This document shows, piece after piece, positions 41,644 to 47,590 of a stretch of DNA of 47,590 nt (within the stretch, counting starts at the first letter, position 1; each line of letters starts with the position of its first letter). The stretch covers positions 1 through 47,590 of the forward strand of contig CALLSD010000050.1 of assembly GCA_938014245.1 (NCBI GenBank). The letters are read 5' to 3'. The notes under the pieces are model-generated. The model was not told where the DNA came from. It made no database searches and saw only the letters and a program-made list of their open reading frames with translations. Both the position numbers and the translations under genes were made by a program. Origin of the DNA: an uncultured Actinomyces sp. (GTDB taxonomy: Bacteria; Actinomycetota; Actinomycetes; Actinomycetales; Actinomycetaceae).

Positions 41644-43488
41644 ATGAAAACGCCAGCTTCGACTCTTGTACGGTTATCAGCCGTAGCCGCGGTCGGCGCG
41701 CTCGCACTGAGCGCCTGCTCCTCGACTTCCGGCACCGCATCGGCCTCGTCGGCCGTCAGTGCGAAGGCCGCCTCAAGCTCATCGGTATCCGCGGAATCTG
41801 GGACTGTGATTGCTCCTCCGGCCGCTGCCGAGGCCTTGGCTGCGAACGCGAAAGCCTCCTACGTTGAGGACAGTGCGTGGGATGCTTCTTCGGCTCAGAC
41901 CATTACTTTGAATGGAAGTAGCGCGAGTACCTCCGCATCCGGAGTGAAGGTCGATGGCTCCACGGTGACGGTCACCCAGGCTGGCGTCTACAAGCTCTCT
42001 GGAACGCTCAATGGACAGGTCAAGGTTGAGGCTGGGACGGATGCCCAGGTCGTCTTGATCCTTGACGGTGCGACAATCACGAACTCTTCGGGGAGCGCAA
42101 TCAATGTGGTCTCTGCAGATGATGTTGTTCTGTCATTGAATGGTTCAAACACCGTCACTGACGGCACTCCTTCGGATACGAATGCTGAGGACAACGCGGC
42201 GATCTATTCCGATGCCGACCTCACCATTACGGGTAGCGGTTCGCTGACGGTCAATGCCAACTACAACGACGGTATTACCAGCAAGGACGACCTCTACATT
42301 CTGTCGGGTAACATCACGGTCACGTCGAAGGATGATGCGCTACGTGGCAAGGACTCACTGACCGTTGCCGGCGGAACTATCAAGCTCACTTCAGGAGGGG
42401 ACGGCCTGAAGTCTGACCAAGATAGCGATACCACTAAGGGCTACGTCAATATCACCGGTGGTACCATCGAAATCACCTCCGCGGGTGATGGTATCCAGGG
42501 TGAAACTGACGTCATCATCACCGGCGGAGATACGACGATCATTGCCGGTGGCGGGGCCTCGTCTGGAAAGGACTCCAACAATTCCACTAAGGGAATTAAG
42601 GCCGGTGTCTTCCTGATTGAAGACGGTGGCGAGGTCACGATTGACTCCGGTGACGATGGTCTGCACTCCGATGGTGCAATCCGGCTGACCTCCGGAACGA
42701 TCGTTGCATCAACCGCTGACGATGGTATTCACGCTGAGGGTGCGGCTGTTCTTGACGGCGCGAAGGTTACTGTTGAACAGTCCAATGAAGCCCTTGAGGG
42801 TGGTTTGATCACTATCTCCAATGGTGAGGTCAATCTGACTTCTAGTGATGATGGTATCAATGGCTCCGGCTCGACCACCGTTGCGGCAGTTGAAGCGGCG
42901 AAGACCGCGACCAAGACGACCACGACCAACAACGGACCCGGTGGCGGTGGCTCCATGCAGGACACCGGTGAAAAGATCCTGATCTCGGGCGGCACCATCA
43001 CGGTGAACACCGGCGGTGACGGCATCGACTCTAACGGATCGGTAGAGATCTCCGGCGGTAACACGATCGTCTACGGCCCGACGGATGGCGGGAACGGCGC
43101 ACTGGATTCGAACGGTGAATTCTTGGTCAGTGGTGGAACGCTTCTTGCCATTGGTTCTTCCGGAATGGCTGAATCGCCTTCGACCAACTCTTCACAGGGA
43201 TGGCTGCAGGCTTCGGCTTCCGGGAACGCGAACTCGACTGTGACCATCAAGGACTCCAGTGGAAAGGTCTTGGCCAACATTAAGGCCGCAAAGACCTTCC
43301 AGAACGTGGTCTTCTCCTCTGCGGATGTGTCGAATGGCCAGAGCTACACGGTGAGTGTGGATTCCAATTCGACCTCTGTTACTGCGGGTCAATCGACCGG
43401 CGGCCAGGGCGGTCCTGGTGGGGGAGCGCCCGGTGGTCAGGGAGGTGCTTCTGGCGGACAAGGCGGAAACCGTCAGGGCGGCCGCTGA
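41644..43488 (+). CDS. Cthe_2159-like carbohydrate-binding beta-helix lipoprotein
   Basis: A 614-residue cell-surface lipoprotein. The signal peptide ends LALSAC (lipidated Cys25), followed by a long Ser/Ala/Thr linker. Residues about 75-560 are repetitive: runs such as GGTIKLTSGGDGLKSDQD, GGTIEITSAGDGIQGETD and GGEVTIDSGDDGLHSDG are successive coils of a right-handed parallel beta-helix with Asp-rich, probably calcium-binding turns, as in the Cthe_2159 (DUF4353) family, one member of which binds cellulose and polygalacturonate. The last 30 residues are a Gly/Gln-rich tail. DUF4956 and VTC-domain genes follow, a recurring association in Gram-positive genomes. Confidence 0.85.
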   Translation: MKTPASTLVRLSAVAAVGALALSACSSTSGTASASSAVSAKAASSSSVSAESGTVIAPPAAAEALAANAKASYVEDSAWDASSAQTITLNGSSASTSASGVKVDGSTVTVTQAGVYKLSGTLNGQVKVEAGTDAQVVLILDGATITNSSGSAINVVSADDVVLSLNGSNTVTDGTPSDTNAEDNAAIYSDADLTITGSGSLTVNANYNDGITSKDDLYILSGNITVTSKDDALRGKDSLTVAGGTIKLTSGGDGLKSDQDSDTTKGYVNITGGTIEITSAGDGIQGETDVIITGGDTTIIAGGGASSGKDSNNSTKGIKAGVFLIEDGGEVTIDSGDDGLHSDGAIRLTSGTIVASTADDGIHAEGAAVLDGAKVTVEQSNEALEGGLITISNGEVNLTSSDDGINGSGSTTVAAVEAAKTATKTTTTNNGPGGGGSMQDTGEKILISGGTITVNTGGDGIDSNGSVEISGGNTIVYGPTDGGNGALDSNGEFLVSGGTLLAIGSSGMAESPSTNSSQGWLQASASGNANSTVTIKDSSGKVLANIKAAKTFQNVVFSSADVSNGQSYTVSVDSNSTSVTAGQSTGGQGGPGGGAPGGQGGASGGQGGNRQGGR

Positions 43489-43496
43489 GTGAAAGA

Positions 43497-43530
43497 GTGG
43501 GGGGATGCGACTTCGGTCGCATCCCCCCAC
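43497..43530 (+). terminator. Terminator of the beta-helix lipoprotein gene
   Basis: GTGGGGGGATGCGAC (43497-43511) and GTCGCATCCCCCCAC (43516-43530) form a 15-bp perfect stem capped by a TTCG tetraloop, 9 bases after the stop. The tail TAAGTGATTTT is moderately T-rich. It also separates the convergent membrane-protein gene. Confidence 0.85.
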
Positions 43531-43587
43531 TAAGTGATTTTCAGGTAGCCGTCGCCAAAAGCTCACTGACGGGCGTGGAGTTCTGTG

Positions 43588-44262
43588 TCAGGACTGTCCA
43601 GTTGATCCGAGGCATGTCCCTCCTCGCTCAGCATCTTTCTCGATGCTCGCTAGCCGGCGCGCATACAGGCTCTCGATAACGACCATGATCCATGTTGAGA
43701 AAAGGACAGGCTGGAGAATCAAGTTGATGTTCTCAGGCGAGAGCACGATTTTGAACATATAACTGGCTTCGTTCTGACTCCATATTGAGGTTACGAGATC
43801 GCGAAGGCCGTTGAAGAAGAACTGGTACGCGGCAAGGAAGATGGTTGTCCACTGAATGATGTACTCAGCGATCTGATAGGTCTTGCTACTGACGGTCAAA
43901 AAGGTGAAGTGCTTTGAAAGAAAACGGTGAATGTATATCTGAATGAGCGCAGCAGCCATCATCAGTGTCAAGGTCATGAGCAAGAAAGTCCCTGCACGGA
44001 ACTTTCCAAGACCGGTAGAGAAAGTCGAGGCCGTATCGTCAAGGAGATTCTCACTTCCCCACAGCGATGAGGGGAGAAGCAAGATGAGGCTCCCAAATAG
44101 AGAGACCAGTATCAGCATGAGAATCGCATTAACAATTGCGCTCCCCGTCAGGTAGCCGATCGCCCGAACGAAGATCAAGCTTTGGGAGTTGCGTCCATAG
44201 ATCGCAAAACCAAGACCAATCAAGAGGCAAACGGTTGTCGCCAAGAAGAAAAAAGGAAGCAT
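43588..44262 (-). CDS. Unknown integral membrane protein
   Basis: A 224-residue protein I do not recognise. About five hydrophobic segments are visible: MLPFFFLATTVCLLIGLGFA, a run around AIVNAILMLILVSLFGSLIL, FLLMTLTLMMAAALIQIYIH, a run around YIIQWTTIFLAAYQFFF and VLFSTWIMVVIESLYARR. The tail is charged and cytoplasmic. ATG 44262 follows GGAAAGAG with good spacing; a TTG five codons upstream is less likely. Codon use seems more A/T-rich than in its neighbours. It is inserted in the opposite direction between the beta-helix lipoprotein and the DUF4956/VTC pair. Confidence 0.7.
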   Translation of the reverse strand: MLPFFFLATTVCLLIGLGFAIYGRNSQSLIFVRAIGYLTGSAIVNAILMLILVSLFGSLILLLPSSLWGSENLLDDTASTFSTGLGKFRAGTFLLMTLTLMMAAALIQIYIHRFLSKHFTFLTVSSKTYQIAEYIIQWTTIFLAAYQFFFNGLRDLVTSIWSQNEASYMFKIVLSPENINLILQPVLFSTWIMVVIESLYARRLASIEKDAERGGTCLGSTGQS

Positions 44263-44307
44263 CCGGTCTCTTTCCAATACGCATTGCTAGAACAAGTCTC
44301 CCACATA

Positions 44308-44336
44308 GCTCATTCATAGACTCCGCTGGCTCAATA
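44308..44336 (+). promoter_or_regulatory. Shared 29-bp upstream element, copy 2
   Basis: It is a 26/29 match to 41584-41612 with the same ends. It lies 37 bases before the DUF4956 ATG and 45 bases from the start of the divergent membrane-protein gene, so it could serve either or both. The sequence around it, including ACGAAA before the ribosome site, is also loosely shared with copy 1. Confidence 0.7.
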
Positions 44337-44373
44337 GTTACGTCACGCACGAAACAACCTTGAGGAGCATCAA

Positions 44374-44934
44374 ATGAGCGCACTCACCACAGCGATGGTT
44401 CTGCCGATCGTCATTGACCTTCTCGCAATGTTGATCCTGGTTGGAGCCCTCTACTACCCCCGCCACCGACGCGCCGATCTCGTCGTCGCATTCTTTGTTG
44501 TGAACATCGGCGTCCTTGCGGTCGCAAGCGTCATGGCAAACTCAACGATCTCCGCAGGCCTAGGACTTGGCCTCTTCGGTGTCTTGTCGATCATTCGACT
44601 TCGCTCCGACGAAATCAGCCAGCGAGAAATCGCCTACTACTTTGCTTCCCTTGCCATTGGCCTGCTCCTTGGCATGAGCACCGCGATCTACTCCTACGCA
44701 ATGGTCGCATTGGTGCTTGCAACTTTGGCCGTTGGTGATTCAACTCTGATCCTAGGACGCTCCGGCTCGCAGCAAGTCCAATTCGACCGCGCAATCGCAG
44801 ACGAGAAGGAACTTCGCCAAGCGCTTGAGGCTCGCATGGGTGTCAAGGTAACCGGAGTCAAGGTCATCAAACTCGATATGGTCAACGATCTCACCTTGGT
44901 TGACGTTCGCTACCGGGTCTCGGCCAGGCGCTGA
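44374..44934 (+). CDS. DUF4956 membrane protein
   Basis: A 186-residue protein with about four membrane helices in the first 125 residues (MVLPIVIDLLAMLILVGALYY, then VVAFFVVNIGVLAVASVMA, GLGLGLFGVLSIIRLR and further) and a soluble C-terminal domain. GLFGVLSIIRLRSDEISQREIAYYFASLAIGLLLG is the DUF4956 signature. The family is typically encoded next to VTC-domain proteins, as here, and may act as their membrane partner. GAGGAG precedes the ATG. Confidence 0.85.
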   Translation: MSALTTAMVLPIVIDLLAMLILVGALYYPRHRRADLVVAFFVVNIGVLAVASVMANSTISAGLGLGLFGVLSIIRLRSDEISQREIAYYFASLAIGLLLGMSTAIYSYAMVALVLATLAVGDSTLILGRSGSQQVQFDRAIADEKELRQALEARMGVKVTGVKVIKLDMVNDLTLVDVRYRVSARR

Positions 44935-44988
44935 GCCTGCGCGAAAGACCACCCCGGCCTCGGCCTCGTGAAAGAACTGGAGGACACC

Positions 44989-45792
44989 ATGACGCACGAA
45001 CTACACAACCTGACGAACCTGGAACGAATCAGCCTCGATGACATGAACGCGCGCGCCGCGATGCTCACGCGAGTCGACCGCAAGTACGTCGTGCCCACGG
45101 ATCGCTTGGATGAGTTGATCGCGCTCATGAACCCCGCAACGCAGATCCTTGAAATCGGGGGGAAGATTGAGCAGCGATATGCCTCGTGCTACTTCGATAC
45201 TCCCGAGCTGCACTCCTTCATGGACACCGCTCACAAGCGCCGCCGCCGCTACAAGGTTCGTACGCGCTCTTACCTTGATTCGGAGCTGGCCTTCCTTGAA
45301 GTTAAGACCCGAGGCCCGCGCGGGCACACCGTCAAGAAGCGCTTGGCCTACGACTTCGCTCAGGCTGCGCGGATGGAACTCAGTCGCGAGGGCAGGTTTT
45401 GGGTGGCCGAAAGGCTCGAGGCAGCTCAGTGCTTTGACGGCGTTGGTCGGGTTGAGTCACTGGTCCCCGTGCTCTCTGGAACCTACACGCGGTTGACACT
45501 TCTCATGGCCGATGGTCAGGGGCGAGCGACGATTGACACCGATCTGAACTGGGAGTCATGGGGTCGTGAGCTTCAGGCTCCCCACATTGCGATTATTGAG
45601 ACCAAGTCTGGCGCGGCTCCGTCTGAGCTGGACCGCTTGCTGTGGGCGAATAGGATTCGGCCCTCGCGTATCTCGAAGTACGCGACTGCGATGGCTCTGC
45701 TGACACCGGACTTGCAGACAAACCGGTGGACTCGCGTGATTGATCGTTTCTTCACGATGAGGCCGACGGTCCAGCAGGCGCTTGCCGCATGA
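44989..45792 (+). CDS. VTC-domain protein (polyphosphate polymerase-like)
   Basis: A 267-residue protein with a triphosphate-tunnel fold. LTRVDRKYVVP, RYASCYFDTPELHSFMD and the basic stretch HKRRRRYKVRTRSYLDSE, followed by FLEVKTRGPRGHTVKKRL, supply the alternating Arg/Lys/Glu residues that line the tunnel. Yeast Vtc4 uses this domain to make polyphosphate from ATP; bacterial members are less well characterised. ATG 44989 follows GGAGG; a GTG seven codons upstream lacks this spacing. It follows the DUF4956 gene by 54 bases. Confidence 0.87.
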   Translation: MTHELHNLTNLERISLDDMNARAAMLTRVDRKYVVPTDRLDELIALMNPATQILEIGGKIEQRYASCYFDTPELHSFMDTAHKRRRRYKVRTRSYLDSELAFLEVKTRGPRGHTVKKRLAYDFAQAARMELSREGRFWVAERLEAAQCFDGVGRVESLVPVLSGTYTRLTLLMADGQGRATIDTDLNWESWGRELQAPHIAIIETKSGAAPSELDRLLWANRIRPSRISKYATAMALLTPDLQTNRWTRVIDRFFTMRPTVQQALAA

Positions 45793-45872
45793 GCCGACCG
45801 CGGGATTGATCCCGCACACAAGCTGTCCCGCGAAGTGTGCGTGATGACCCAGAGGTGCTGCGCGGGACTAGG

Positions 45873-45903
45873 CTGGGGGGTGTGGAAATTCCACGCCCCC
45901 CAG
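45873..45903 (+). terminator. Large hairpin between the VTC and RidA genes
   Basis: CTGGGGGGTGTGGAA pairs with TTCCACGCCCCCCAG (one G-U) almost without a loop, ending 23 bases before the ridA ATG. It probably terminates the upstream operon, but the short TTCT tail and closeness to ridA leave a leader role open. A smaller stem, GCGGGA/TCCCGC, lies at 45798-45813. Confidence 0.55.
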
Positions 45904-45926
45904 TTCTAATGAGATCGTGAGGAAAA

Positions 45927-46391
45927 ATGACACTGCCTTCGGAGAAACTTGCTGAGCTTGGCCTTGAACTGCCTGAGGTTGCCAAGCCTGTTGCCGCCTA
46001 TGTTCCTGCCATTGAGGATCGCGGTGTTGTGCGCACCTCCGGTCAACTTCCCCTGGAAAATGGCGAGTTGGCTTGCATTGGTGCGGTTGGTGAAGATGGT
46101 GCGGATCCCGAAGATGCGTACGAGGCCGCGCGGATTTGCGCGTTGAACGCGATGGCGGCTGCGGCTGCAGTTGCTGGCGGTGTGGATCGTCTGGCCTCGG
46201 TGGTTAAGGTGACTGCTTTTGTCGCTTCCCTGCCGAATTTCTATGGGCAGGCTGCTGTGGTCAATGGCGCGTCTGAACTACTGGGTGAGGTTTTTGGCTC
46301 TCAGCACGCGCGTTCGGCTGTGGGTGTTGCGGCCTTGCCGCTGAATGCCTCGGTCGAGGTCGAGGTGGAGTTCGCGCTCCGTTCCGAGTGA
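45927..46391 (+). CDS. RidA/YjgF/YER057c-family protein
   Basis: A 154-residue protein of the Rid family, related to enamine/imine deaminases that remove reactive intermediates of PLP enzymes. VRTSGQLPLENGELACIGAVGED, ARICALNAMAAAAAVAGGVDRLASVVKVTAFVAS and LPLNASVEVEVEFAL give the trimeric fold. The usual substrate-binding Arg near the C-terminus (VARLPxxxxVEVE context) is not evident; the equivalent stretch reads VAALPLNASVEVE, so it may belong to a Rid subfamily without the classical deaminase activity. GAGG precedes the ATG. Confidence 0.85.
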   Translation: MTLPSEKLAELGLELPEVAKPVAAYVPAIEDRGVVRTSGQLPLENGELACIGAVGEDGADPEDAYEAARICALNAMAAAAAVAGGVDRLASVVKVTAFVASLPNFYGQAAVVNGASELLGEVFGSQHARSAVGVAALPLNASVEVEVEFALRSE

Positions 46392-46506
46392 GTGGGATTG
46401 CTCAGCGCTCTATTTAGCAAGGATTTAAACTGAAATAAAGGTCTGTGTGCGGGCGTTCCTGTGAGTGCCCGCTGGTTTACAGCTTTATTCCAAGGAAGAG
46501 GACAAA

Positions 46507-47091
46507 ATGGCAGAGACTTTGCCCGAGGCAGCAGCGCCGGGAACTGGACAGCAATTCAAGCTGGTTGACGTGTCGACCACCCCCTCTGAGGGCGGTTGCG
46601 GTTGCGGTTGTGGTGGCCACGGAAAGAAGGAACAGGCTGCGCCTGCAGCATCTGCACCCGAGTCGCACGGAGGCTGTGGCTGCGGTGGGCACGGACATAA
46701 GGCCGAGGCCGCACCTGCCCGTGAATCACACGGCGGTTGTGGTTGTGGCGGACATGGACACGGCGCTCAGGAAGCTCCGAAGGCTGAGGCACCTGCTCGC
46801 GGTGGTTGCGGCTGTGGCGATCATGGCCAGGGAACAGCGCACGTTGTTTCGCAGGATCCCGCCGTTCGTGAGGACGAGCTTGTTGTTCACTCCCTGCCCA
46901 AGGTCGTTCGCCATGCACTGTTGTTTGCCGCGATGGACAATCTCCCGCTCGGAGCTTCGCTGATTGTTGTGGCGCCGCACCAGCCGGCTCCTCTCTTCAA
47001 CTACCTGCAGGAAAGCGAATCGCACTACCGTGTCGAGACCATCGAGACCGGTCCGGTCGACTGGCGCTACCGCATTACGCGTCTGTCCTGA
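46507..47091 (+). CDS. DUF2249 protein with N-terminal Cys/His metal-binding repeats
   Basis: A 194-residue protein. The N-terminal half has four repeats of GGCGCGGHGH type (about residues 29-39, 54-64, 74-85 and 98-106), each with two or three Cys and His residues, separated by Ala/Pro/Glu linkers. This strongly suggests binding of several transition-metal ions. The C-terminal half, from DELVVHSLPKVVRHALLFAAMDNLP onward, is a DUF2249 domain, often found with nitrogen-oxide and iron-nitrosyl related genes. ATG 46507 follows AAGGAAGAGG. A GCGGGC/GCCCGC hairpin (46449-46472) lies in its leader. Confidence 0.8.
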   Translation: MAETLPEAAAPGTGQQFKLVDVSTTPSEGGCGCGCGGHGKKEQAAPAASAPESHGGCGCGGHGHKAEAAPARESHGGCGCGGHGHGAQEAPKAEAPARGGCGCGDHGQGTAHVVSQDPAVREDELVVHSLPKVVRHALLFAAMDNLPLGASLIVVAPHQPAPLFNYLQESESHYRVETIETGPVDWRYRITRLS

Positions 47092-47105
47092 TTTGCTGAG
47101 GCTCA

Positions 47106-47134
47106 ATGCCCGCGAGCTCTGCGCTCGCGGGCAT
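47106..47134 (+). terminator. Terminator of the DUF2249 gene
   Basis: ATGCCCGCGAGC and GCTCGCGGGCAT form a 12-bp perfect stem with a 5-base loop, 15 bases after the stop and followed by TTCTGTGT. Confidence 0.85.
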
Positions 47135-47191
47135 TTCTGTGTCTGGTGTCCCCGAGTTTTATATCGCCACTTCAATTCCGTTTTGCCTCCG

Positions 47192-47268
47192 CGGACAAAG
47201 TGCGTCAGAACGGGGAAGGATTTGGACTCCTGCCCCGAAAGTCTGAGAGCAATGACGCACTTTGTCCG
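47192..47268. repeat. 77-bp element with 16-bp perfect inverted arms, copy 2
   Basis: The arms (47192-47207 and 47253-47268) are identical to those of copy 1 at 29848-29924, and the total length is also exactly 77. The 45-base centre differs in sequence but can again form an inner stem (CGGGG/CCCCG). Identity extends slightly outside: CCG on the left and A on the right. It lies between the convergent 3' ends of the DUF2249 gene and tRNA-Thr. Confidence 0.9.
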
Positions 47269-47485
47269 ACGCGACAGGAGAACGGAGAACTTGCGGGGAA
47301 GTTGAGCACCAGCAGTTGATTCTCGGGGCCTCTCAGAAGAGAGCTCGTCTGCCGGGGCCACGACGCCCTCGCTCAAGTGCCTCACTCGGTTCGCCGTCAG
47401 CGGCCGAGCCGCCCCGCTGCGTGGCCGAGCCGCGCAGCCGACTGACTAAGCGATGCCCCGTCAGGTGACCGCGTGTCCAGTTTCA

Positions 47486-47531
47486 ATAAGAAAACCCGAA
47501 ATACCAGCGAAACTTTCGTTGGTATTTCGGG
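47486..47531 (-). terminator. Intrinsic terminator of tRNA-Thr
   Basis: On the minus strand CCCGAAATACCAACGAAAG folds back on its complement (47495-47531, one mismatch), followed by TTTTCTTA. It begins 8 bases beyond the tRNA 3' end. Confidence 0.88.
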
Positions 47532-47539
47532 TCATTCTG

Positions 47540-47590
47540 AGCCGCCTGTGGGAATCGAACCCACGACCTATTCATTACGAGTGAATCGCT
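47540..47590 (-). tRNA. tRNA-Thr (anticodon CGT), 5' part beyond the window
   Basis: On the minus strand the visible part runs from the D-arm end through the anticodon stem-loop with CGT (plus-strand ACG at 47577-47579), the T arm GTGGG-TTCGATT-CCCAC, and the 3' acceptor strand AGGCGGC with discriminator T. CCA is not encoded. About 25 bases of the 5' side are outside the window. Confidence 0.9.

Larger units (their letters stand above)
47092..47539. other. Intergenic region between the DUF2249 gene and tRNA-Thr
   Basis: No gene is supportable. It contains the terminator at 47106-47134, the second 77-bp inverted-repeat element at 47192-47268, a GC-rich stretch to about 47460 with repeated GGCCGAGCCG (47401-47430), and the minus-strand terminator of the tRNA at 47486-47531. 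Confidence 0.65.

Noticed and set aside
42200..43490. CRISPR-like or microsatellite repeats within the beta-helix lipoprotein gene
   Set aside because: The repetition is at protein level (beta-helix coils and Gly-rich tail) with diverged DNA, and no regular direct repeats with spacers.

Overview
This window is a contiguous piece of chromosome from a moderately high-GC (roughly 60% by eye) Gram-positive actinobacterium. Several signs point to Actinomycetaceae (Actinomyces/Schaalia/Trueperella-like): a TopA with a lysine-rich tail, the topA-tmk-holB order, many GTG/TTG starts and 1-4 nt gene overlaps, lipoboxes of the LAAC/LSAC type, and tRNA genes without an encoded CCA. The species cannot be named from the sequence alone. 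I see no phage, insertion sequence, CRISPR array or integrase.

Layout. 1-1216: mostly non-coding, with a small minus-strand YjdF-like gene. 1217-8179: housekeeping block of topA, tmk and holB, then a secreted TAP-type hydrolase and a START-like protein. 8314-9741: CycA-like amino-acid permease. 9844-13661: TPP riboswitch and thiamine ABC transporter operon (thiB-thiP-thiQ), followed by a methyltransferase and a membrane hydrolase. 16339-22986: a probable amino-sugar locus with an orphan TIM-barrel protein, a GH20 hexosaminidase, a ROK repressor and a Das-like ABC importer; matching 17-bp palindromes tie the regulator to both transcription units. 23022-27354: a pseudokinase/flippase fusion, a DedA protein and pheA. 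27512-29744: tRNA-Leu(CAG), a hypothetical protein and a DUF4862 protein. 29995-35886: glmS, then xylR divergent from xylAB with a clear operator/promoter. 35879-41542: sulfur amino-acid genes (PatB/MalY-type C-S lyase, NhaC-type antiporter, metY, metX) with a large structured leader before metY. 41644-45792: a Cthe_2159-like lipoprotein, a DUF4956 protein and a VTC-domain protein, interrupted by a minus-strand membrane protein; the lipoprotein and DUF4956 genes share an almost identical 29-bp upstream element. 45927-47590: RidA, a Cys/His-repeat DUF2249 protein and a partial tRNA-Thr(CGT).

Points most worth a second look: (i) two 77-bp intergenic elements with identical perfect 16-bp inverted arms and unrelated 45-bp centres, both between convergent genes; (ii) the metY leader, which can fold into a branched RNA followed by a hairpin that masks the Shine-Dalgarno; (iii) the duplicated 29-bp element in the Cthe_2159/DUF4956/VTC module; (iv) the inferred ROK regulon; (v) the pseudokinase-flippase fusion; (vi) a strongly over-represented heptamer, GGCCTCG/CGAGGCC. 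All functional calls come from recognising motifs by eye; no database search was run.
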